Part shown: piece by piece, positions 24,825 to 32,171 of the stretch
Numbering within the stretch: the stretch's first letter is position 1
Layout of the letters: every line of letters starts with the position of its first letter
NCBI RefSeq assembly: GCF_000826065.2
Contig: NZ_LN623541.1
Span: 200,926 to 264,925, forward strand
DNA length: 64,000 nucleotides
From: Tessaracoccus massiliensis
Lineage (GTDB): Bacteria; Actinomycetota; Actinomycetes; Propionibacteriales; Propionibacteriaceae
Direction: 5' to 3'
Position numbers and translations under genes: made by a program
Notes under the pieces: model-generated
The model's input: only the letters and a program-made list of their open reading frames with translations
Databases searched by the model: none
Told to the model about the DNA's origin: nothing

Positions 24825-25409
24825 ATGGCGAAGGGTAAGAGCAAGGGCGGCCAGGTCGTCGTCAACATCGAGCAGAACAACCGCATCTACCAGATCATCG
24901 CCACGCTGCTGCTGTGCGGCGCGATCGGCATGGTCGCGTACGCGCTGGCCAAGAACGGCTGGCTGGAGATCGCCGCGACCATGCTCACGATGTTCCTCGT
25001 GCAGCTGACCACACTGCTGTTCAAGAACGGCATCATCGGGCTCCCCGAGAAGCAGGACGACTCGGCATTCAAGGGCACGAAGGGTCTGCTGCGCACGATG
25101 GCTGCGGACTTCCGCGAGTGGCAGGCACGGTCACCGATCTGGCGCCTGGCGGCCCTGGCGACCGGCTACACGCTCGCGTTCATGCTCGCGCGCGCGGGTA
25201 TCAGCTGGGCACTGACGATCTTCACCAATGTGTGGATCGCGGGCGCGGCGGCGGCTTTCCTCGCCTCCCTGATCATCTTCCCCTCGCTGATCGGAAACGC
25301 CACGAAGTTCCTCGCGAGCAGGGCGACCGAGGGCAAGAAGCGCGAGCAGAGCGTCGAGGACGAGGAGAAGGAGGTCGTCACGAAGACCTTCGACCTGGAC
25401 CAGGAGTAA
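24825..25409 (+). CDS. Multipass membrane protein of the element
   Basis: A 194-residue protein with four membrane segments (IIATLLLCGAIGMVAYALA, IAATMLTMFLVQLTTLLF, LAALATGYTLAFMLARAG, IAGAAAAFLASLIIFPSLIG). The N-terminus is basic and the C-terminal tail highly charged (RATEGKKREQSVEDEEKEV). The ATG is two bases after the previous stop, with AAGGAG upstream. I recognise no family; it is a candidate partner of the membrane-less coupling protein. Confidence 0.65.
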   Translation: MAKGKSKGGQVVVNIEQNNRIYQIIATLLLCGAIGMVAYALAKNGWLEIAATMLTMFLVQLTTLLFKNGIIGLPEKQDDSAFKGTKGLLRTMAADFREWQARSPIWRLAALATGYTLAFMLARAGISWALTIFTNVWIAGAAAAFLASLIIFPSLIGNATKFLASRATEGKKREQSVEDEEKEVVTKTFDLDQE

Positions 25410-25481
25410 CCCCAGTAAGTTGCCGCGAAGGCGACCTACCGACGGAAGACCGGCACCGCCGGGTGGAGAGAGGAGACCAGC

Positions 25482-25826
25482 ATGGCGAAGCAGACGAAGG
25501 CACAGCGGATCGAGGAGAAGGTCGCGGGCGGTCTGTCGCACATCGAGGCGGAGATCGAGGTCGAGCAGGAGGACGCCGCTGCTCGTATCGCTCGGCTGCG
25601 GCAGCGGCAGGAGAAGGAGGACTCGAAGGTCCGCGAGATCGTCGTCGACCTCCTGGAGGAGGAGCACTCGGAAGTCTTCGAGCGCCTCCAGGCCAAGGCA
25701 CGGGAGCGGCTGGCCGGTGAGGCGCAGCGTCGTCGGGAGCGCGCGAAGCGGGCGACTCGTTCGTCCGAGCCCACGCCGCCGAGCGGCGGGGTTGCCGAGC
25801 AGTCGGCGTTCTCCACCGAGACGTGA
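25482..25826 (+). CDS. Coiled-coil protein upstream of mobC
   Basis: A 114-residue protein that is almost all charged coiled coil, MAKQTKAQRIEEKVAGGLSH through KARERLAGEAQRRRERAKRA, with a short disordered tail. GAGAGGAGA precedes the ATG. It lies in the rightward run between the membrane genes and mobC. No domain recognised; it may bridge relaxosome and membrane proteins. Confidence 0.6.
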   Translation: MAKQTKAQRIEEKVAGGLSHIEAEIEVEQEDAAARIARLRQRQEKEDSKVREIVVDLLEEEHSEVFERLQAKARERLAGEAQRRRERAKRATRSSEPTPPSGGVAEQSAFSTET

Positions 25827-25996
25827 GGCCGGTGGTCAGGAGGGGTCGAGGGGAGGGCGCAGCCCTCCCCCGCAAGCGCCTTTGAGGAAGACGAGCGCCA
25901 GCGATGTCTGACGAAAAGGTTGCTTGCACCTCATGTGTCTGGGTGACCGGGCAGAGCAGGCATTTGAAGTACGACGACGAAGGAGAAGGGATTCAC

Positions 25997-26410
25997 ATGG
26001 CAAGCAACAACCCAGACACGCGGCCGCCGAGTAAGAGTGAGCGACTCACCGTGCGGTTCGACGAAGGAGAACTCGGAGGTGTGAGGCGGCGAGCCCTTGC
26101 GATGGGGGTCGCTTCGTCGGCACTGGTGCGTGCATCCGTCCTCGATGTCGTCGAGGCCGGGGTCGTGCCGACGGCGATCGCGGCAGCGATCGCTGACCCC
26201 GAAGGGGTCTCTGCGGACTCTCCTGCTCTGCGAGAGCTGCGCGTCGAAGTGAACCGTATCGGCGTGAACTTCAACCAGTTGGTGCGCAAGGTGCACAGCG
26301 ACGGCGCTACCACGCTCGGCAGCCCGACGGCGCTGGCGGTGCTCGCTCAGCTGACGGACGTGCTGCGCCGCGTCGAGGAGCAGCTGGGCGGGACGAGGCG
26401 GGCGGCATGA
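25997..26410 (+). CDS. MobC-like relaxosome protein, second copy
   Basis: A 137-residue MobC-type protein: ERLTVRFDEGELGGVRRRAL is a ribbon-helix-helix, and the C-terminal helix LRVEVNRIGVNFNQLVRKVH is the conserved MobC signature. I chose ATG 25997 because GAAGGAGAAGGG precedes it; an upstream in-frame ATG at 25904 adds 31 residues with a Cys pair. It overlaps the relaxase ATG (ATGA). It is clearer than the mobC-like gene of the mercury element but sits in the same order. Confidence 0.82.
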   Translation: MASNNPDTRPPSKSERLTVRFDEGELGGVRRRALAMGVASSALVRASVLDVVEAGVVPTAIAAAIADPEGVSADSPALRELRVEVNRIGVNFNQLVRKVHSDGATTLGSPTALAVLAQLTDVLRRVEEQLGGTRRAA

Positions 26411-27675
26411 GCGTCACCAACTCCAAGCGCATCGCCAAGACCCGGCCCAAGGTCGAGTACGAGCTGTACGGGGCGAAGGGCACCGAGAAGTACCGGCGCA
26501 ACAAGACCGAGGGCACCGACCGCGTGGCTGCACTGCGCGTGGACGCCGAGAGCCCCGAGGAGTTCGTCGAGCGCGCCGAGGCACTCGCGACGGCGCATGG
26601 CCGCCGGATCGAGGCCCGGTCGCTCATCCAGAGCTTCGAGAGCAGCGAGTTCGACCCGAACGATCCCGAGGCCGTGCAGACGGTCAACGACCTGGGCTAC
26701 GAGTTCGCGAAGAAGCTGCACCCCAACAGCGACGTGCTGGTGATCACGCACGTCGACGGTGCGGGCGGTCACCCGCACAACCACATCACGGTCATCAACC
26801 ACGACAACGTCACCGGCCGTGCGCTCCAGGGCAACAACATGCACTGGCACGTGGCGAAGCAGAACGACGAGCTGATGCGTGACTACGGGCTGCGCGTGGC
26901 CGAGCGCGGTTCACGCAACGTGGACCAGCGCTCGCTGTGGGAGCACCGCCGCGAGGGCGAGGCCGTCTCGGAGTTCGACCGCCAGCTCGGCGACCAGATC
27001 GAGGAGTCGCTGGCTGACCGTCGCTCGGTCGACCTCGCAAGCTACCGGCGGGTGCTCGCGGAGAAGGGCATCGAGCTGGACGAGAAGGTCCACACGATCA
27101 AGGGCAGTGCCGACGGCTCGACCCAGGACCGGGAGTCGATCGGGTGGACCTACAAGGCCCTCGACACCACCGGTGAGAAGCCGAGGAAGCGGCGCAGGAA
27201 GGCGTCGTCGCTGTCCGAGGAGTTCACACACGACGGTGCGCAAGAGCTCTTCAAGTACAACCAGGAAAGGACGGTGCGCCATGAGCGCCAAGGACAGGAT
27301 CGAGCAGCAGGAGAGGGAGGAGTCGCTCTCGGAGATGTCCGCATTGGTCGAGCAGCTGCGCAACGAGCGGCAGGAGGACAGGCGCGTACTGGCTCAGCTG
27401 ATCGAGTCCCAGAACACCCTCACGTCGATGGTGGAGGAGCTCTCGACGTCGATGAACTCCGGCGCAAGCTCGAACGGGCCCGACGCGACGCTGAAGCTCG
27501 GCGGGGTGAAGAAGCGCCTCACGAGCCTGGAGGAAGCCGTGACCGCGCTCGGCGCGAGTCTGGCGAGCAGCGAGACCGTGCGGCTCGCCGACGGAAGCTC
27601 CTTGAAGAAGTCGGACGTGGAAGCCCTCGCCTTGATGGAGAAGACCGCAGCGCAGATCGCGGACCTTCGCTCTAG
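26407..27675 (+). CDS. Relaxase, second copy (large element)
   Basis: A 422-residue relaxase of the same type as 8329-9615. RSLIQSFESSEFDPNDPEA and the three-histidine metal site THVDGAGGHPHNHITVINHD near residues 118-135 line up with HYRQSFSDEEFDP and HVDGRGRKPHNHILV of the first copy; both continue NDELM(R).(H/Y)GL.V. Beyond about residue 290 the tail is charged and overlaps the next gene in another frame. It should nick oriT, probably near 25.8-26.0 kb or just upstream of mobC, so that the element can be mobilized. Confidence 0.88.
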   Translation: MSVTNSKRIAKTRPKVEYELYGAKGTEKYRRNKTEGTDRVAALRVDAESPEEFVERAEALATAHGRRIEARSLIQSFESSEFDPNDPEAVQTVNDLGYEFAKKLHPNSDVLVITHVDGAGGHPHNHITVINHDNVTGRALQGNNMHWHVAKQNDELMRDYGLRVAERGSRNVDQRSLWEHRREGEAVSEFDRQLGDQIEESLADRRSVDLASYRRVLAEKGIELDEKVHTIKGSADGSTQDRESIGWTYKALDTTGEKPRKRRRKASSLSEEFTHDGAQELFKYNQERTVRHERQGQDRAAGEGGVALGDVRIGRAAAQRAAGGQARTGSADRVPEHPHVDGGGALDVDELRRKLERARRDAEARRGEEAPHEPGGSRDRARRESGEQRDRAARRRKLLEEVGRGSPRLDGEDRSADRGPSL

Positions 27676-28204
27676 CCTGCTGAGGGAGATGGCGACGAAG
27701 GCGCGGCTGCGGATCGACGAAGACAAGCTCATTGCTGGGCTCGCGTCCAAGCTGGAGACCGGGCTCGGACCACAGATCACCGACAGTATGCAGCGCGTGG
27801 AAGAGGTCGTGCGCGCCCACGAACGCCGCCTCGACGCGCTCGGCGAGAAGAAGGTGACCGAGATGAAGGAGACCCTCCAGGAAGCCACCAAGGGTCTGGA
27901 GAGGGCCGAGAAGACCGCCGCTCAGCTCAAGGGCGCTCTGACGTGGGCAGGGGTCGGGAAGGTCGCCGTGGCGCTGCTGCCGCTGGCACTCGTGGGGCTC
28001 GCCGTGGCGGTGCTCCTCGGCATCGGTGGCCAGCTGTTCGGCGTCGGACCGGTCTTCGGGTGGGCTTGGGCGTCGTTCGCGGCAGCGGAGGCGTGGTGGC
28101 TGAAGTTGATCATCGCTCTTGCCACGGTCTCCGGTGCGCTCGGCGTGTGCTGGGCCGTCTACCGGCTCGGCAGGAAGCTGGCTGAGGTCTATCGCGGATG
28201 GTGA
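27281..28204 (+). CDS. Coiled-coil membrane protein overlapping the relaxase gene, second copy
   Basis: A 307-residue protein beginning MSAKDRIEQQEREESLSEMS. It lies in a different frame from the relaxase and shares 395 bases with it. A long coiled coil (about 1-220, SALVEQLRNERQEDRRVL) is followed by two hydrophobic segments (VAVALLPLALVGLAVAVLLG; LIIALATVSGALGVCWAV) and a short basic end. Architecture, length, start position relative to the relaxase and two-helix end match 9203-10102 in the mercury element. It is followed by a strong terminator. Confidence 0.78.
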   Translation: MSAKDRIEQQEREESLSEMSALVEQLRNERQEDRRVLAQLIESQNTLTSMVEELSTSMNSGASSNGPDATLKLGGVKKRLTSLEEAVTALGASLASSETVRLADGSSLKKSDVEALALMEKTAAQIADLRSSLLREMATKARLRIDEDKLIAGLASKLETGLGPQITDSMQRVEEVVRAHERRLDALGEKKVTEMKETLQEATKGLERAEKTAAQLKGALTWAGVGKVAVALLPLALVGLAVAVLLGIGGQLFGVGPVFGWAWASFAAAEAWWLKLIIALATVSGALGVCWAVYRLGRKLAEVYRGW

Positions 28205-28225
28205 GCCGGGCGCGACGAGGAAAAG

Positions 28226-28259
28226 AACAACCCCGCAGCCGGGTGGCTGCGGGGTTGTT
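28226..28259 (+). terminator. Intrinsic terminator after the mobilization operon
   Basis: A 15-base perfect stem AACAACCCCGCAGCC (28226-28240) with 28245-28259, loop GGGT, followed by a T-rich run (TTTCTCTC). It also lies at the 3' side of the leftward lipoprotein gene, so it may work both ways. Confidence 0.9.
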
Positions 28260-28279
28260 TCTCTCGTGGGGTCGTCGGA

Positions 28280-29032
28280 TCAGTCCTTGATCCAGTTGCC
28301 GGAGCTGTCGCGCGTCCAGTCGCCGGTGTCCGTCGAGGCGACTGAGACGCTGCCGTCGGTCATGACGGCGAGGTTCGCTGTCGCGAAGTCCTTGTAGATC
28401 TCGTGCGAGTCGCTGATGGAGTTGCGTGTTCCGGGGTAGCTGAAGCCGAGCGTGATGTCGGCGTCGTCGTCGTGCGGTGAGGAGGCGCAGTCGGCGACTT
28501 GGACGATCTGCGAACCGTCGTCGGCGGCGTAGATGCCCTCCTCCGGGGCCGCTTCATCGAGTTCGTCGAGCGTGGCGATCTCGCCCCGGTACAGAGTGGC
28601 GTGGGCGACCTTTTGCCCATCAGTGTCGTTTTCGTGGTTCTCCAGCGTGTCGTAGAAGTCGAGGAGCGCAGTTCTCGCGTCGTCCGAGACGAACTCGACG
28701 CTGATGTCCACGGCGCAGTACTCGGCCGTTTGCAGCTCGTGAGAGGAGACGGTGAAGCTCTCGACCACAACGCTGCTGGCCTCCTCGCCCGCCGCCTGCT
28801 TGAGGTCGTCAGGAAGGACCACGGTGAGCTGCTCGCCCTTCCCCACGGGCTCCATGCCGTTGAGCGGGAAGTCGTAGATGGTGGCCGACTGCTCCTGCGA
28901 GGGCTTGCCCTCGTTCGAGCCGGAACCGTTCGCGCCCTCTCCCGTGGGCGAGGACGAACAGCCGGCCAGCATCAGCGCGGTGACGGCCGTAGCTGTGGTG
29001 AGGGCGGTGGGCAGGGTCTTGCGGCGTGGCAT
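28280..29032 (-). CDS. Lipoprotein of unknown function
   Basis: A 250-residue protein with signal peptide and lipobox (TAVTALMLAGCSSS), then a Ser/Gly/Glu-rich linker and an acidic extracellular domain. The domain has a few cysteines (AEYCAVDIS, VADCASS) that could pair, and it ends DWTRDSSGNWIKD. No family recognised. It is divergent from the Xre regulator with a palindrome between them, so that regulator may control it. Possible roles are a surface or entry-exclusion protein of the element; that is conjecture. Confidence 0.75.
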   Translation of the reverse strand: MPRRKTLPTALTTATAVTALMLAGCSSSPTGEGANGSGSNEGKPSQEQSATIYDFPLNGMEPVGKGEQLTVVLPDDLKQAAGEEASSVVVESFTVSSHELQTAEYCAVDISVEFVSDDARTALLDFYDTLENHENDTDGQKVAHATLYRGEIATLDELDEAAPEEGIYAADDGSQIVQVADCASSPHDDDADITLGFSYPGTRNSISDSHEIYKDFATANLAVMTDGSVSVASTDTGDWTRDSSGNWIKD

Positions 29033-29090
29033 ACAGGCTCTCTTTCTCGTCTCTGGTCTGGTGTTCCCCTCGAACGGGCACAGGTCTACC

Positions 29091-29106
29091 GGGTATCAGA
29101 ATACCC
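29091..29106. promoter_or_regulatory. Operator palindrome between lipoprotein and Xre regulator
   Basis: GGGTAT CAGA ATACCC is a perfect 6-4-6 inverted repeat in the divergent intergenic region, followed within five bases by TATAGGG, a possible -10 for the regulator gene. The position suggests autoregulation and control of the lipoprotein. Confidence 0.55.
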
Positions 29107-29142
29107 TGGTATAGGGCAGGAATCAGGCTGACTGTAGAAAGA

Positions 29143-29439
29143 GTGCCTAAAGATGAACGCCCCGATGCGGAGCGAGTCGACCTCCCCGTCCTCGCCCGTC
29201 CCCTCCAGGAGTACGTGGGACGCAACCTGCGCGCCTACCGGAAGCACAAGGGCATGACGCAAGAGACGGCGGCCGAGCTGCTCGGCTTCGACGTCCGTTA
29301 CCTCAGGCGCATCGAGACAGGCCAGATGAACCTCCAGCTCCAGACGATCGACCACATCGCCCGGACCCTGGAGGTCGACCCGCTGGAGTTCCTCACCGGC
29401 GGCCCCTGGGACGAGGACGGCGTCACGGGTCAGAGCTGA
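29143..29439 (+). CDS. Xre-family helix-turn-helix regulator
   Basis: A 98-residue protein with an Xre helix-turn-helix: LRAYRKHKGMTQETAAELLG followed by FDVRYLRRIETGQMNLQLQT, and the usual ending LEVDPLEFLTGGPW. The start is probably GTG 29143 (VPKDERPDAERV) because the frame further up lacks a better start; the ribosome site (GAAAGA) is weak. Its 3' end overlaps the convergent small gene by 17 bases. Confidence 0.8.
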   Translation: MPKDERPDAERVDLPVLARPLQEYVGRNLRAYRKHKGMTQETAAELLGFDVRYLRRIETGQMNLQLQTIDHIARTLEVDPLEFLTGGPWDEDGVTGQS

Positions 29440-29623
29440 TCCCGAGCTCCTCGTCGCTGTCGTAGTACCCGAGCAGGTCCCGCTGATCGCGGATCAGCTC
29501 GACCGTCGCCCGGTGCAGCGCCAGCAGGTCGTGTAGGCGCGCCTCCTCGTCAGAAAGCTCAGAGCAGCCCCGCCACCAGCTGAACGCCAGGGCATGGCTG
29601 CTCGCGTTGGACTTTGCACTCAT
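29423..29623 (-). CDS. Small hypothetical protein
   Basis: A 66-residue acidic protein, MSAKSNASSHALAFSWWRGC to EELGISSDP, mostly helical (LHDLLALHRATVELIRDQRD). GGAGGGGAGA precedes ATG 29623. The start overlaps the stop of the upstream gene, so it is the last gene of a leftward cluster with the zinc ribbon. Function unknown. Confidence 0.55.
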   Translation of the reverse strand: MSAKSNASSHALAFSWWRGCSELSDEEARLHDLLALHRATVELIRDQRDLLGYYDSDEELGISSDP

Positions 29624-29811
29624 GCTTCTCCCCTCCTCCGGGCTCGGATGGCACGCATGTCCACCACCTCTGCGATCGACAGCGGTCCGTGCTCCGGGCA
29701 GTAGTAGACCCGGCTCACGCTCATGTCCTCTCCCATAACGAGCACCCGCTTCGCGATGCTCGGCATGTCGCACTGCACGCACACGCGCAGCTCCCACTGG
29801 TCATCAGTCAT
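29620..29811 (-). CDS. Small zinc-ribbon-like protein
   Basis: A 63-residue protein with CVQC near residue 11 and CPEH near 38, a four-ligand zinc-binding pattern. The rest is basic (MRAIRARRRGEA). Its stop overlaps the next gene's ATG. It sits directly after ardA in the same direction. The role is unknown; small zinc ribbons are common in mobile-element leading regions. Confidence 0.6.
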   Translation of the reverse strand: MTDDQWELRVCVQCDMPSIAKRVLVMGEDMSVSRVYYCPEHGPLSIAEVVDMRAIRARRRGEA

Positions 29812-29829
29812 CAGTGCGGCTCCTTCCAG

Positions 29830-30378
29830 TCACAGGTTGCGGAAGACGAACACGCCGCCTCCCGGCGCGTCCTCGACCGTGTAGTCGAACGCGAGGTCCC
29901 GGGTCCACGCTGCCCAGTCGAAGTACCGAGCAACGTCTTCGGGAACTCCCGACAGGAGGCCCGTACCGTCGGCCAACTCCTCCGCGTACTCGCGGAACGA
30001 CTCCCACTCGCCGCAGTAGCGGTCCTCGAAGTCCGGAATGCTCGGCAGGTCACCGGTTCCCTCAGCTACGTAGTCACCGCTCCTCACCCACGCGCACAAC
30101 GCCTCGCGCTGGTGCTCCGGGACCGATGCCAGGGCGCTACCCCACTCAGCAGCCTCGTGCGGGCATATCTCGCCGCGTACGGGCAGGTTCTCATGGTCGA
30201 AGCACCACAGCTCCTCGCAACCGGCGCGGGTACCGCCTGCGCCCCGGTGCACGTCGGTCAGGGTGACCTCGTCGGCATCGGCCGCGTCGAACCACTCGCC
30301 GACGAGGCGTCCGGAGTTGTAGCAGTACAGGCAGCCGACCCACACGCGTGGCGTGCTGCCCAGGGTGTCCGTGTCCAT
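29830..30378 (-). CDS. ardA: ArdA antirestriction protein
   Basis: A 182-residue acidic protein with the ArdA pattern: RVWVGCLYCYNSGRLVGEWF at the start, a middle ending in PDFEDRYCGEWESFREYAEE, and YFDWAAWTRDLAFDYTVEDA to the C-terminal GGGVFVFR. ArdA proteins mimic B-form DNA and inhibit type I restriction enzymes when a mobile element enters a new host. The unusual feature is several extra cysteines in the first half (GCLYCYN, AGCEELWCF). It lies next to the defence genes but acts against host defence. Confidence 0.83.
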   Translation of the reverse strand: MDTDTLGSTPRVWVGCLYCYNSGRLVGEWFDAADADEVTLTDVHRGAGGTRAGCEELWCFDHENLPVRGEICPHEAAEWGSALASVPEHQREALCAWVRSGDYVAEGTGDLPSIPDFEDRYCGEWESFREYAEELADGTGLLSGVPEDVARYFDWAAWTRDLAFDYTVEDAPGGGVFVFRNL

Positions 30379-30548
30379 AGGTCTCCTCCTCGATTCGAGG
30401 AGAACGGCGAACGCGACAGGCAGTCAGGCTCTGATGAAATGACGCGCTTACGCCGCATCAACCGCTCTCAGAAGACCTCCCGGGTCCGCCCACGGCGGGC
30501 CCACGTTCACCCCAGGTCCTCAGACGGCACCGGTACGACTCTGCCGCA

Positions 30549-30983
30549 CTACCTGGAAGGAAACTGCGCCTGGAAGTCGGGAGACGCCATCACCTTCAAC
30601 CCAACACGACGCGCAGTGGATGCGACTGCCTTATCGTCGGTGACGATCACCCATGTGCTGGGGAAGAGGGTCGCGTTCTCGTGCGCCTGCTCCTCCAGCG
30701 CGGCTGCGATCATGACGGGGTCTGCCGCGCCCTTGTTCGCGTAGAGGTCAACCAGAGTGGTGTCGCCTGGGTCGACTGCCGACATGACCTCCTTCAAGCG
30801 CCGCAATACCGCTGCTGTCGTCGGCAACTCCGCGTCTGCTACCGACTCCTCCACGTAGGCACGAGCCTCGTAGAGCACCTCGCTCGAAACACGACAGTTC
30901 TCACTGAAGAACTCGCTGGCACGTTGCGCGGGAGTGAGCTTCGAGAGGACGTTGTTGTCAACGAGATACCATCGTTCGTTCAC
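30549..30983 (-). CDS. PIN-fold protein (DUF4411-like) coupled to an ImmA-like gene
   Basis: A 144-residue protein starting MNERWYLVDNNVLSKLTPAQ (GTG 30983). The LVDNNVLSKL strand, central acidic residues and VIVTDDKAVASTARRVGLKV near the end are the PIN/DUF4411 pattern, implying an RNase. The start overlaps the stop of the upstream ImmA-like gene, a gene pairing seen in toxin-antitoxin-like modules. If it is a toxin, the ImmA-like protein would be its partner; that is inferred from the overlap. Confidence 0.68.
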   Translation of the reverse strand: MNERWYLVDNNVLSKLTPAQRASEFFSENCRVSSEVLYEARAYVEESVADAELPTTAAVLRRLKEVMSAVDPGDTTLVDLYANKGAADPVMIAAALEEQAHENATLFPSTWVIVTDDKAVASTARRVGLKVMASPDFQAQFPSR

Positions 30984-32155
30984 GTGAGCGCGCTCCGAAA
31001 CTCCGGGATGTCGGTGATCTTGATCTTGTTGGCGCAAGCGACCTGACAGAACTCTCTGGGAGTGAGTCGATCGCTGTCGAGGGCATCGAGCATGCGGACA
31101 GAGAACTCACGTCCGTTGTACTTGCGGACCGCGTTGACCGGTTTCGGACTCCGGGCTTCCCTCTTGGGACGCGAAGCGAACGCTTTCCCGAGCTCGGCGA
31201 GTAGATAGTTGGCAGTGTCTCGGTCGAGAATGTTGAGGTGAGCGGCTCGAACAACGATCGCGCTAGGCGTCACTTTGAACTTCTCGCCCACCTCGGTGAT
31301 TTCATCCAGCGACGACAGCGACGCGGCGCGGAGCAAAGGGCTGGGCATCAGCATTTCAGCAACGATGCTGTATTCCTGTCGTGGAGTCGCCGTGATGGAC
31401 CGCGCATCCATGGTGACTGGCATAAATACTCGTCGAGCCACGAGGACAGCGAGTAACGCAAGTGTGAAGACCTGGCGCCCTGCGGGTTCTTCCGCTTCGC
31501 CGTGGGACCCTCCTGTCAGGAAGACGTACGGCACCTTGGCATCCTTGACGGTAAGCCCACTGAATTTGGCTTTGCTCAAAGTCTGGGGCATGAAACCGTT
31601 GACGCTACGTGAGACCAGGATGTGGGCAGCCTCGAGATGAGTGATCAGAAGTTCCACTGCGGCTTCCTTGGACCTCGCCGCGTGAATGGTGGCCGTCGTG
31701 AGCCCCAAGGCGGACAAGAGTGCGTGCGCGTCACGCTGGGGTGACCCCCTGGACTTCTTGAGCATCCCGACTATTGGATTGCGCCCCAATGACGGATCGA
31801 ACTTCTTGACAAGTTCCTGCTTCCGCGTCAGGTCCTTCACGATCAGTTCGATGTCAGCCAGGTCGACGGCGGCTCGCGAGTTGAGTGAATAGGTCCCCTT
31901 CTTGACACCTTGGAGCAGCTTCTGGGTCTTGAGTTCGACCTGTGCTGCGGCGACAGGCTTCGGCGCGAAGAACAGCGGGTAGGGAATGTGGGCCTTACGC
32001 GCGAGTTTCAGGAGCTCGCTGAACGCAATTTCTCCGGTTTCCATTGCGGCCGTATAGCCCTTGTAACTGCGGACCGACGAGTTGTCGAAGAGTAACTCGA
32101 ACACCTCGGCATCGATGTCGATGGTCTCGCCGCCGAGCGTAATGACCATAGGCAT
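30980..32155 (-). CDS. ImmA/IrrE-like protein without HExxH, partner of the PIN protein
   Basis: A 391-residue protein. The first half is unfamiliar (MPMVITLGGETIDIDAEVFE, helical to about 130). The second half follows ImmA/IrrE peptidases: VPYVFLTGG, then [19 protein letters not shown] where the family has FTLAHELGH, then EYSIVAEMLMPSPLLRA, TEVGEKFKVTPSAIVVRAAH and a C-terminal domain. The HExxH zinc site is replaced by ALLAVL, so proteolysis is not expected. GGAGG precedes ATG 32155. It may act as a binding partner or neutraliser of the downstream PIN protein. Confidence 0.6.
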   Translation of the reverse strand: MPMVITLGGETIDIDAEVFELLFDNSSVRSYKGYTAAMETGEIAFSELLKLARKAHIPYPLFFAPKPVAAAQVELKTQKLLQGVKKGTYSLNSRAAVDLADIELIVKDLTRKQELVKKFDPSLGRNPIVGMLKKSRGSPQRDAHALLSALGLTTATIHAARSKEAAVELLITHLEAAHILVSRSVNGFMPQTLSKAKFSGLTVKDAKVPYVFLTGGSHGEAEEPAGRQVFTLALLAVLVARRVFMPVTMDARSITATPRQEYSIVAEMLMPSPLLRAASLSSLDEITEVGEKFKVTPSAIVVRAAHLNILDRDTANYLLAELGKAFASRPKREARSPKPVNAVRKYNGREFSVRMLDALDSDRLTPREFCQVACANKIKITDIPEFRSALT

Positions 32156-32171
32156 AGAGACCTCCGTGTTC

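Noticed and set aside
29026-29142. Longer start for the Xre regulator at 29026
   Set aside because: The extra 39 residues overlap the promoter palindrome and the lipoprotein start region and do not resemble the family.
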